Below, one piece after another: positions 54,191-61,725 of a stretch of DNA of 64,000 bases. Under the pieces are notes generated by a model. The model ran no database searches and had not been told where the DNA came from. It saw only the letters and a list, made by a program, of their open reading frames with translations. Origin of the DNA: JAWXBM01 sp964470455. Lineage in GTDB: Bacteria > Pseudomonadota > Gammaproteobacteria > Xanthomonadales > SZUA-36. The stretch lies in contig CAYYCX010000005.1 in assembly GCA_964470455.1 (NCBI GenBank), positions 1 to 64,000 of the forward strand, in the 5' to 3' direction. Within the stretch, counting starts at the first letter, position 1. Every line of letters begins with the position of its first letter. A program made the position numbers and the translations under genes.

Positions 54191-56749
54191 ATGAAAACGG
54201 GAATGCGCTGGCTGCTCCTGCTGGCCGTGGCGTGGATTTCATCTGCGCAGGCCGCGCGTGAACCGGTACTGCGTCAAATTGAAGTGCCGCATGACTACTA
54301 CTTCCGCGAGATGTACCTGCCACAACTGACTACCGGACCCTCTTCGCTGGCCTGGGCGCCGGATGGCCAGTCACTGGTGTACTCCATGGCAGGCAGCCTG
54401 TGGCGGCAGGACATCGGCAGTTCGCAGGCCGAACAGCTGACCCAGGGTCCCGGTTACGATTACTCGCCCGACTGGTCCAGCACCGGAAAGATCGTGTTTT
54501 CCCGTTACCATGCGGATGCGCTTGAGTTGCATGTGCTGGATGTGGCCAGCGGCAGGATCCGCCGCCTGACCCACAACCAGGGGGCCAACCTCGATGCGCG
54601 CTGGTCACCCGATGGCCGCAGGCTCGCCTGGATTTCCACCGCCGTCACGGGCCGCTTCAAGTTGTTTACCGGCCGCCTGGAAGGTTCGAGTGGCAAGGAA
54701 TCCCTGGAAGGCGCCATGCTGCTGCCCGACCGGCGCAGCAAGCGGGAACGCTACTATTACAGCGAGTTTGACCACGAACTCAGCCCGAGCTGGTCTCCCG
54801 ATGGCCAGGAGCTCATTTACATCAGCAACCCCGAAGTGATTTACGGCACAGGCGGGATCTGGCGGCGCAGTGCGGACGGACAAGGTGAGGCGGTGCTGGT
54901 GCGCGATGAGGAAACCAGCTGGCGTGCGCGTCCGGATTGGTCACCCGACGGCAGGCGCGTGGCGTATTCCTCCTACCTAGGCCGACAGTGGCACCAGCTG
55001 TGGGTGACGACGGCCTCAGGGCGGGGCGACCCTCTGCCCCTGAGTTACGGTGAGTTTGATGTGACGGCAATCCGCTGGTCGCCCGATGGCAGCAAGCTCG
55101 CTTACGTTTCCAATGAAGGACATAACACGGCGATCTGGATCCAGGATGTCATCAGCGGCAAGAAGCAGCGGCTGGATATCGATACGCGCAATTACCAGCG
55201 GCCGCAGGGCCAACTGGTTCTGCAGGTCGTGGATGAATCCGGCCAGCCAGTGCCGGCACGGGTGGCAGTGACCGGCAGCGATGGGCGCCACTATGCGCCG
55301 GAGAATGCACGCATGCATGGCGACGACGGGTTCGATCGGGCTCAGCTCAGCGAAGAGGTGCATTACTTCCACGTGGCGGACCAGCCGGTGCTGCTGACGC
55401 TGCCCGAAGGAAATACGCAGATCAAGGTCTGGCGAGGGCTGGAACATGCCATCAGCAGCCACAGCGTCAGGCTGAAAAAGGAAGACACCACTTACCGGAA
55501 TATCATCGTCCGTTCGCTGGACCTGCCGGATGGCTGGTCAGATTGGCACAGCGGCGACCTGCACGTGCACATGAACTATGGTGGCACCTATCGCAACCAT
55601 CCGGCCGACCTGGTGGCCCAGGCCGAGGCGGAAGACCTGGACCTGGTTTACAACCTGATCGTCAACAAGGAGCAACGCATTCCCGATATCGGCTATTTCT
55701 CCACTGAACCGGATGCAGCTTCCAGCCAGGACAGCCTGCTGCTCCACGGGCAGGAGTTCCACACCAGCTACTGGGGCCATATGGGCCTGCTGAACCTGCA
55801 GGAACACTACCTGTTGCCGGATTTCGTGGCTTACCCCGATACCGCCGCAGCCAGCCTGTGGCCGGACAACCCCAAGGTGGCGGAACTGGCCCGGGCCCAG
55901 GGCGCGTTGGTGGGCTATGTGCACCCGTACTATAACCCGCCGGACCCGGCCCATGATGCGAAAATCACGCACTCCCTGCCGGTCAATGCCGCGCTGGGTT
56001 TGCTGGATTACCTCGAGGTGCTGGGTTTCAGCTGGCACCGCGAAACGGCTTCGGTGTGGTATCGCCTGCTGAATTGCGGTTTCCGTCCGGCAGCCGCGGC
56101 CGGTACCGATGCCATGGCCAATTACGCTTCGCTGCGCGGGCCGGTGGGGCTTACCCGCGTATATGTGGATACCGGCAGCCAGCTGGACTTTTCAAAGGCC
56201 TCTGCGGTTGAACGTGAGCAGGCCTGGCTGGATGGACTGCGCGCCGGCCGCACCATGGCCACCAATGGGCCGCTGTTGGGCTTTGAAATCGATGGGCAGG
56301 GTCCAGGGAATGAGATTCAGCAGCCGGGCGGCGGGGAACTTGAATACAGCGGATTCCTGCGCTCGCTGGTGCCGGTGGATCACCTTGAAATCGTGGTGAA
56401 TGGCGAAGTGGTTCGAACCCTGGAGACCGGCCGGAATGGAATGCGGGCGGACATCAAGGGCAGTCTGGCCATCCATGAAAGTTCCTGGGTTCTGTTACGG
56501 GCCTGGAATGACGGGCCCAACCCGGATGTGCTGGACCTGTACCCTTATGCCACCACCAACCCGGTATTTGTCAACGTGGCCGGGCAGCCGATGAAATCAA
56601 CCGGGGATGCGGACTACTTCATCGCCTGGATCGACCGCATCGCCGAATCCGCGGCGCAACACCCGGACTACAATTTCCCGGCGGAACAGCAGCAGGTCAT
56701 GCAACACCTCGCACAGGCGCGGGAGCGGTTTGAGCAGTGCCGTGAATGA
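54191..56749 (+). CDS. WD40-like (TolB/PD40) repeats fused to a CehA/McbA-type PHP metallohydrolase
   Basis: An 852-residue exported protein. A signal peptide (RWLLLLAVAWISSAQA) precedes about six PD40 beta-propeller repeats (about residues 40-330, recurrent WSPDG as in RWSPDGRRLAWIS and DWSPDGRRVAYSS). A carboxypeptidase-regulatory-like linker follows (LVLQVVDESGQPVPARVAV). The PHP-like domain begins at about residue 440 (DWHSGDLHVHMNYGGTYRNH, metal-binding histidines) and includes VGYVHPYYN and AAAGTDAMANYASL. CehA/McbA members hydrolyse carbaryl-like esters or phosphoesters, but the substrate here is unknown. Start ATG 54191. A 12-bp duplication sits after the stop. Confidence 0.88.
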   Translation: MKTGMRWLLLLAVAWISSAQAAREPVLRQIEVPHDYYFREMYLPQLTTGPSSLAWAPDGQSLVYSMAGSLWRQDIGSSQAEQLTQGPGYDYSPDWSSTGKIVFSRYHADALELHVLDVASGRIRRLTHNQGANLDARWSPDGRRLAWISTAVTGRFKLFTGRLEGSSGKESLEGAMLLPDRRSKRERYYYSEFDHELSPSWSPDGQELIYISNPEVIYGTGGIWRRSADGQGEAVLVRDEETSWRARPDWSPDGRRVAYSSYLGRQWHQLWVTTASGRGDPLPLSYGEFDVTAIRWSPDGSKLAYVSNEGHNTAIWIQDVISGKKQRLDIDTRNYQRPQGQLVLQVVDESGQPVPARVAVTGSDGRHYAPENARMHGDDGFDRAQLSEEVHYFHVADQPVLLTLPEGNTQIKVWRGLEHAISSHSVRLKKEDTTYRNIIVRSLDLPDGWSDWHSGDLHVHMNYGGTYRNHPADLVAQAEAEDLDLVYNLIVNKEQRIPDIGYFSTEPDAASSQDSLLLHGQEFHTSYWGHMGLLNLQEHYLLPDFVAYPDTAAASLWPDNPKVAELARAQGALVGYVHPYYNPPDPAHDAKITHSLPVNAALGLLDYLEVLGFSWHRETASVWYRLLNCGFRPAAAAGTDAMANYASLRGPVGLTRVYVDTGSQLDFSKASAVEREQAWLDGLRAGRTMATNGPLLGFEIDGQGPGNEIQQPGGGELEYSGFLRSLVPVDHLEIVVNGEVVRTLETGRNGMRADIKGSLAIHESSWVLLRAWNDGPNPDVLDLYPYATTNPVFVNVAGQPMKSTGDADYFIAWIDRIAESAAQHPDYNFPAEQQQVMQHLAQARERFEQCRE

Positions 56750-56754
56750 GTTTG

Positions 56755-56778
56755 CGCAATCCGCTCCGCAATCCGCCT
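56755..56778 (+). repeat. 2 x 12-bp tandem repeat after the WD40/PHP gene
   Basis: CGCAATCCGCTC and CGCAATCCGCCT are contiguous and begin 5 bp after the stop codon. The array fills almost the whole 33-bp gap to the convergent symporter gene. Confidence 0.65.
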
Positions 56779-56782
56779 CTGT

Positions 56783-58246
56783 TCAACGCGAAGTATTCTC
56801 AAAAAACAGGTCCGGCTGTTCTTCGGCCCCGTGCCGCGTCAGCAATGAGACCAACACCAGCACCGGCAGGGAAACCAGCCAGCCGGTCCACGAAGCACTG
56901 AATCCCCACGGCTCGCCGGCCAGCGTCCAGGCAACCGCGCTGCCACCCCCCAGCAGCATGCTCCAGAATGCGCCTTGCGCCGTGGTGCGGCGCCAGAACA
57001 GCAGGCCCAGCATGGGAAAGAACAGGCCCGCGGCGCCAAACGTGTAGGCAAACAGCACCAGGTCGAGGATGTTCGGCACCTGGTAGGCCAGCGCCACGGC
57101 CAGGATTCCAAGGCCGATGGTCAGCCAGCGGGCCACCCGCATCAACTGCCGGTCGGTTGCATCGGGACGCAGGTACTTGCGGTAAACATCGTGGGTGAAA
57201 ATGGTAACCGGGCCGATCAGGCAGGAATCCGCCGTTGACATGATCGCCGCGATATAGGCGGCAATCACCACGCCGGTGATGCCCACCGGCAGCAGGCTCA
57301 TGATCATCGTCGGCGTAGCCAGTTCGGGGTCGGTGAGTTCCGGCGCAAGGATGCGCGCAAACATGCCCACCAGCGTGCTGCCGATGGCAAACAGCGGCCA
57401 TTCGATGGGTATTCCGGTCAGCAGGAAAGCACGCCGCGCCGTGTCTTCATCCCGTGCCGCGATGATGCGTTGCAAGGCGGCAATGGAAATGAACCAGATC
57501 GGCAGGACCGCGAATATCCAGCCCAGCATCTGCTTCCAGCTAACCTGGTTCCAGTCCAGCATGGCTGCCGTATCGGAACTGGTGGCGAAATGCTGCGCCA
57601 TGCCTTCCCAGCCACCCACGCGGTACAGGCCGATCGGCACCAGCAGGAACACCACGCCGATCATCAGGATCACCATCTGGAACACATCGGTGTAAATCAC
57701 CGCCTTGAGGCCGCCCATGACGGTGTAGCCGAGGATCACCGCGCCGGCCAGGAATATGGCCACGTTGAGATTCATGCCCAGCGTCACCTGCAGCAACTTG
57801 CCGCCGGCAATGACCTGGCCACCGACAAACGCGAACCAGGCCAGTGCGATCACGACTGCCGCGAGGGTTCCGGTTTTTTCGTCGAAACGGGCGGTGAACA
57901 GGTCGCCGGTGGTCAGCCCTTTCACCCGGTCGGCCCAGCGCTTCACTTTTGGCACCAGCAGAAAGGAGGCCAGCACCACGCTCAGCGCTGAAGCAGCCGC
58001 CAGCCACGACCCCGAGATTCCCACGCTGAAACCCAGGCCGGCCAGCGCGATGCTGAAACCGCCACCGATATCCGTGGCGGCGGTCGATGCCGTGGTCTGC
58101 ACCAGGTTCATGTTGCGATCGGCAGCCAGGAAAGATTCGCTTTCACTGCTTTCTTTCTTTGAACGCATGATCGACCAGCCAATCCAAAGCAGGATGGCGA
58201 AGTAGGCGACGATGGCGATCAGGTCGAGGAGGTGCAGTTCTTGCAT
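56783..58246 (-). CDS. Sodium:solute symporter (SSS family)
   Basis: A 487-residue inner-membrane protein with about 13 hydrophobic helices. The N-terminus (LLDLIAIVAYFAILLWIGW), the GGFSIALAGLGFSVG region and the family signature area (YIAAIMSTADSCLIGPVTIF) match SSS transporters, which use the Na+ gradient to import sugars, amino acids, carboxylates or vitamins. The substrate cannot be inferred from neighbours. It is convergent with the WD40/PHP gene. Confidence 0.92.
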   Translation of the reverse strand: MQELHLLDLIAIVAYFAILLWIGWSIMRSKKESSESESFLAADRNMNLVQTTASTAATDIGGGFSIALAGLGFSVGISGSWLAAASALSVVLASFLLVPKVKRWADRVKGLTTGDLFTARFDEKTGTLAAVVIALAWFAFVGGQVIAGGKLLQVTLGMNLNVAIFLAGAVILGYTVMGGLKAVIYTDVFQMVILMIGVVFLLVPIGLYRVGGWEGMAQHFATSSDTAAMLDWNQVSWKQMLGWIFAVLPIWFISIAALQRIIAARDEDTARRAFLLTGIPIEWPLFAIGSTLVGMFARILAPELTDPELATPTMIMSLLPVGITGVVIAAYIAAIMSTADSCLIGPVTIFTHDVYRKYLRPDATDRQLMRVARWLTIGLGILAVALAYQVPNILDLVLFAYTFGAAGLFFPMLGLLFWRRTTAQGAFWSMLLGGGSAVAWTLAGEPWGFSASWTGWLVSLPVLVLVSLLTRHGAEEQPDLFFENTSR

Positions 58247-58347
58247 GGGATGGTCCCGGGTTCGGCGAGTGGCTGATGTAACCCGGTCATTCTAAAGAAT
58301 TCAGCCGGTGAGGGTGGGACGGTGGCTTCCGGCGGGCTTTCGATGCG

Positions 58348-58375
58348 AAAAAAAAGCCCGCGATAACTCGCGGGC
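58348..58375 (-). terminator. Orphan terminator upstream of the symporter gene
   Basis: On the minus strand GCCCGCGA-GTTA-TCGCGGGC is followed by eight T. It would terminate a minus-strand transcript arriving from the right, but the next gene to the right is on the plus strand. It may be a remnant of the arrangement before the adjoining AT-richer island arrived. The 271-bp gap has no gene. Confidence 0.8.
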
Positions 58376-58517
58376 CTTGTTCTGGGCCTTAGGGAAACTG
58401 CGCGCGGAAAATCCTCGTGCGAAGTGATGCAGTACACTTAGTGTCTATTCACCTTAAGATCAGCATGGATCTCATGAATCGTAAGTATTGCTCATTAAAT
58501 ACCTCTAGGGGCGAGCT

Positions 58518-59555
58518 TTGACAGGTAGTAGACACCATTACCTTCCAAGATTTCTACTCGCTGGCTTCGCAAGCAGGGTTAAGAAAAAGGCGACTTACTG
58601 CTGGCGATATGAGAAATCAGGGAAAATCCATGAGCCAAATATTATTAATGTGGCTGTGGAAAAGCACTTCTATGGTGGCGACGAAAACGCGGAAGCAGAC
58701 GATGTCATTACTGGGGTCGAAACTCAGTTAGCAAACTTCACGAGTTATCTCCGAAGGATGGATATCCTTAAGCCTTTTGACCCAAAAAAGGCGGCAGAGC
58801 TTACAGTTCACCTAGCCATGAGAAATCGAAATGCCAGGGAGGACTTAATTTCCGCAGCGGAGTCCTTTGCTGATCAGTTTGAAGAGAAGATCAGTGAAGT
58901 AACAGTGCTGAAACGGGTGGTAAAAGATTACTTCCGTGACAATCCTAAAGAGGTTGAAAGACTGTTCAGAAAAAATGCCCTGCAAGGTAAACAACTGCCA
59001 CGGCATCAGTATCAGCAATTGTTGGCCCTTCACAGAATTCAGTTGCCCAGTTTGATCGATAACGCATCTGAGTCGGCTCTTAAGGAAATTGCGAAATCCA
59101 TTGGCTTGCTAAAGAGTTATTTAAGGACTTCGATGGTCAGCGGGCACAATAAAGCCCTCGCGAGTAATCCAACCCCCGAGAAGCGAATCGAGCGTCTACA
59201 GCATTTGGACTGGAATGTTTTTGAATACCCGCCTGGAAGTTTGATCTTGGGTGATTTTGGCCCATGGGCCAAATGTGAAGGAGAACACGTAGTGCGTCCG
59301 CTTTTCTACGCACTAAAGGAGTTGGAGCAAATTGCACTACCTATATCCGATTGTCGATTGCTTGCAGGCACAAATGCTGGCGGAGGTGGTGCGCTTGATT
59401 CATTGACTGTAAACAGTAACTCAGCCTCCATAAGTGGAGATTTTTTTGTGGGGTCTGTGCGTGCCGCTGAGTTCGAAACCCTTGTTGCTCTGATTGGAAC
59501 TGTGAAGCCAGATGAGTTGGATGAAGCTGTTAACAATGCAATCCATACGTTATGA
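58518..59555 (+). CDS. DUF4238-family protein
   Basis: A 345-residue soluble protein. The opening RHHYLPRFLLAGF and the later LTVHLAMRNRNAREDL are the DUF4238 hallmarks. The family has no established function and is found scattered in accessory islands. The start is TTG 58518 with AGGGGCGAG just upstream. Base composition is visibly more AT-rich than the flanks, and the codon choice differs from neighbours, indicating transfer. It overlaps or abuts the DUF4224-like relic downstream. Confidence 0.85.
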   Translation: MTGSRHHYLPRFLLAGFASRVKKKATYCWRYEKSGKIHEPNIINVAVEKHFYGGDENAEADDVITGVETQLANFTSYLRRMDILKPFDPKKAAELTVHLAMRNRNAREDLISAAESFADQFEEKISEVTVLKRVVKDYFRDNPKEVERLFRKNALQGKQLPRHQYQQLLALHRIQLPSLIDNASESALKEIAKSIGLLKSYLRTSMVSGHNKALASNPTPEKRIERLQHLDWNVFEYPPGSLILGDFGPWAKCEGEHVVRPLFYALKELEQIALPISDCRLLAGTNAGGGGALDSLTVNSNSASISGDFFVGSVRAAEFETLVALIGTVKPDELDEAVNNAIHTL

Positions 59556-59571
59556 GCTAAGGGCCCACCTC

Positions 59572-59736
59572 ATGCTTGCCGGCGCAAAGGAACTTACTGG
59601 TTATGTTCGAAAAAAGCAGCAAATTGAATGGTTGCAAAGGTATGGTTTTGTTCACGGTAAGCACTGGTATGAGCAAACGAAGAACGGGAAAATCGTCGTT
59701 CTGCTCTGCGAGGAAAAAAGCCTGAGTCTCGGGTGA
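59572..59736 (+). CDS. DUF4224-like phage/ICE small protein, apparently frameshifted
   Basis: The 54-residue frame from ATG 59572 contains AKELTGYVRKKQQIEWLQRY, then the GKHWYEQTKNGKIVVL segment, which fits the DUF4224 pattern (ELTG...Q..WL...G......NGRPVVL). Such genes normally sit before a phage or ICE tyrosine integrase. The frame ends at 59736, but another frame continues from about 59697 to TAG 59774 reading RSALRGKKPESRVKLNLAAL, a plausible DUF4224 C-terminus. This suggests one small deletion near 59697 has broken the gene. An in-frame upstream ATG at 59512 overlaps the previous gene. No integrase follows. Confidence 0.6.
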   Translation: MLAGAKELTGYVRKKQQIEWLQRYGFVHGKHWYEQTKNGKIVVLLCEEKSLSLG

Positions 59737-59844
59737 AGCTTAATCTGGCAGCCCTGAAGAAGAAAATACGTTAGCGCGGCCCTGCGCCCAATGGCTGGCA
59801 GCATACATTTATGCTCGAAGCTACGAACCAGGATCAGCAATTTT

Positions 59845-59874
59845 TTGACACTAATTGCAAGTCGGGCGCAGAAT
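59845..59874 (+). promoter_or_regulatory. Promoter of the secreted protein gene at 59912
   Basis: Consensus TTGACA (59845-59850), an 18-bp spacer and CAGAAT (59869-59874). The leader would be about 30 nt, ending in AAGGGG before the ATG. Confidence 0.6.
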
Positions 59875-59911
59875 GAACTTCACGAGGCGAATTGCATAAG
59901 GGGTGATGGCG

Positions 59912-60739
59912 ATGAAATCATTGACAGCGGCTTTGCTTCAATCGACTGCTGGACTGTTCCTATTGTTCGCAACAACCAGTATCCAGGCTCAATCAGCGCT
60001 CACCCCAGTGGGCGGGTTGTGGACCATTGTTGGTGAAGATGGGCCGGGAAGAGGGTTTCAGATAGAAGTTCAAAACGACACTCTTGTAATGACCACTTAC
60101 GGATATGAGGACAGCGGCGATGCGAGGTTTTGGCTTGCTGCAGGCAGTCTTGTGCCAGGTTCAAATCAAATAACGATGGAACTCGGCGCGTATGAGGGCG
60201 GGATGGCTTTTGGGGATCCGTTAAAGAACGCGACCTACCTGGGGTCAGAGGGAAACGTAACACTAAAGTTTGAGAACATTAATTATGGGCAAATTTGCTT
60301 GCCGAACGAGGCATGTAAGCCGTTTCGTCCGCTAAACTTTGGTTTCGGCAAGAGCGCATCAGCGCTACTAGGGTCTTGGTTGCTTGTTGAATTAGATTCG
60401 GAAACAAACCTGCTATTTGCTTGGAACTTCAATTTTACCGAAGTTGTAAATACAGCTAACCCCGCGATTGTTGATAGGGCGATTGGAACTTCCTTGATTT
60501 ACTTGGACGGCATTAGTTATGACGTTGATGTGGTTTGCAGTTTGTTGGTTGACACAACCGATGCTGACTTCTTTTGTGAGTTGCAGTTGCTTAATGGGCC
60601 GGTGATTGAAGCCGAACTTAGGTTCTTGAGAAATGCCCTAGTTGGTCAAGTTTATGATCCATTAGGCGTAACCATTGACAGCACGGTGGTAGGGTGGCGA
60701 ATTATCACAGGCGGCAATAGGCTGGTAATACCAAATTAG
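59912..60739 (+). CDS. Secreted hypothetical protein with GxW...GRG beta-domain
   Basis: A 275-residue exported protein. A signal peptide ends after SIQAQS. The following segment (GGLWTIVGEDGPGRGFQIEV, then DTLVMTTYGYEDSGDARFW) resembles a repeated beta-domain common in secreted proteins of Xanthomonadales-like bacteria, with the pattern GxWxxxxxxGxGxxIEVQxDxLxxxxYxYDxxGxxxWY. A second, weaker half follows (SALLGSWLLVELDSETNLLFAWN). Function is unknown. ATG 59912 has AAGGGG eight bases ahead. Composition is AT-rich like the DUF4238 gene, so it is part of the same island. Confidence 0.75.
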   Translation: MKSLTAALLQSTAGLFLLFATTSIQAQSALTPVGGLWTIVGEDGPGRGFQIEVQNDTLVMTTYGYEDSGDARFWLAAGSLVPGSNQITMELGAYEGGMAFGDPLKNATYLGSEGNVTLKFENINYGQICLPNEACKPFRPLNFGFGKSASALLGSWLLVELDSETNLLFAWNFNFTEVVNTANPAIVDRAIGTSLIYLDGISYDVDVVCSLLVDTTDADFFCELQLLNGPVIEAELRFLRNALVGQVYDPLGVTIDSTVVGWRIITGGNRLVIPN

Positions 60740-60832
60740 AGGTAATTTGGCAAAAGCCCATAATCCATTTGGGACAGGTGTCTTTGCATAGCGACCGACC
60801 ACCTTACCGACCACCAACAGCCAGCAAGAAAC

Positions 60833-60868
60833 AAAAAAGGCTTGCAGTTTCCTGCAAGCCTTTGTTTT
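60833..60868 (-). terminator. Bidirectional terminator between island and tRNA-Asn
   Basis: A 12-bp stem AAAGGCTTGCAG / CTGCAAGCCTTT with loop TTTC. The minus strand ends in TTTTTT and serves tRNA-Asn. The plus strand continues TGTTTTATTT and can serve the secreted-protein gene. Confidence 0.9.
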
Positions 60869-60871
60869 ATT

Positions 60872-60948
60872 TGGCTCCCCGGCACGGATTTGAACCGCGG
60901 ACCTAGTGATTAACAGTCACCCGCTCTAACCAACTGAGCTACCGGGGA
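60872..60948 (-). tRNA. tRNA-Asn (anticodon GTT)
   Basis: 77 nt on the minus strand. The acceptor TCCCCGG pairs with CCGGGGA. The anticodon arm GGTGA/TCACT region carries loop CTGTTAA with anticodon GTT. The T-loop is TTCAAAT, discriminator G, and CCA is encoded. Its 3' end faces the AT-richer island at 58.4-60.8 kb. Confidence 0.96.
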
Positions 60949-60965
60949 ATGGGTTAAGGCGCGGT

Positions 60966-60994
60966 ATTTTCCGTGCTCGGGGTGAAAGTGTCAA
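60966..60994 (-). promoter_or_regulatory. Promoter of tRNA-Asn
   Basis: On the minus strand TTGACA (60994-60989), a 17-bp spacer and GAAAAT (60971-60966), about 12-15 nt before the mature tRNA 5' end. Confidence 0.7.
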
Positions 60995-61046
60995 GGAAGA
61001 ATACGCAATTCTTTCGTGGAGAAGCAAAAGCTCAGCCAAATCAACA

Positions 61047-61622
61047 CTATGGATCAGATTCGGGAGGACAGGAGGCAGGGTCTAACCCTGGCATGGATTC
61101 GCGCCTGATTCGCCCGAGGTTGGAGATCACCAGTTTGCGCGCAGCCGCAGGTCCGCGCAGGTCGCAGAAACTGATGCTGGTGTTGCTGCCGGGCGCGCTG
61201 CCATTCGGCGCAAAGCGCAGGTATCGCCTGCCCGATGTGCCGCGGATCGCGAGGTGTTCCAGGCCAGGCTCTGTGGCCAGCAATCGCTCGCCCGGCTGGT
61301 ATTGATGGTCGCCGTCCAGGTCCTCAAAGACCAGCCAGCCCTCATCCCAATGGCTGTCGGAACGGCAACCCGCGGTTCTTGTACCAGGGCAGACCACGAT
61401 TTCCACATTGAAACGCACGGCGTCATTCCTGGCCAGGGCCAGGTGGGAGTGCAGCGCATGCATGGCCGCGCTCATGCGCTGGCGCAAGCCATAGTCGCGC
61501 AGTGCGGGCACACCCTGCACCAGCAGGATCGCCAGGATGCTGACCACCACCAGGCATTCCAGTACGGTAAACCCACTGCCGTGACGCTCGATTGCCAACT
61601 GGAATTCCTGGCCATGCTTCAT
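61047..61622 (-). CDS. GspH/FimT-type pseudopilin
   Basis: A 191-residue prepilin-like protein. The type III signal G-FTVLE (in GSGFTVLECLVVVSILAILL) is cleaved by PilD before Phe and followed by the hydrophobic N-terminal helix. A GspH-type C-terminal domain (FNVEIVVCPG onward) has several cysteines. Such minor pseudopilins prime type IV pili or type II secretion pseudopili. No other pilus gene is nearby, so it is an orphan. The start is ATG 61622. It is located between tRNA-Asn and aspC on the minus strand. Confidence 0.88.
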   Translation of the reverse strand: MKHGQEFQLAIERHGSGFTVLECLVVVSILAILLVQGVPALRDYGLRQRMSAAMHALHSHLALARNDAVRFNVEIVVCPGTRTAGCRSDSHWDEGWLVFEDLDGDHQYQPGERLLATEPGLEHLAIRGTSGRRYLRFAPNGSAPGSNTSISFCDLRGPAAARKLVISNLGRIRRESMPGLDPASCPPESDP

Positions 61623-61725
61623 GCCACCAGATTGGGCCGCGGCCGGGCAGCCGCCAATGGGCATTCAGCCCGGAAGGTGTAGGAATTTCCTGACTTGCAA
61701 GCAGGACTCTCGCGCGGCCCGCGCT

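Noticed and set aside
58300..58520. Direct repeat of the tRNA-Asn 3' end marking an attachment site
   Set aside because: I looked for the last bases of the tRNA (TGGCTCCCCGG on the plus strand) at the left edge of the island and did not see a copy.
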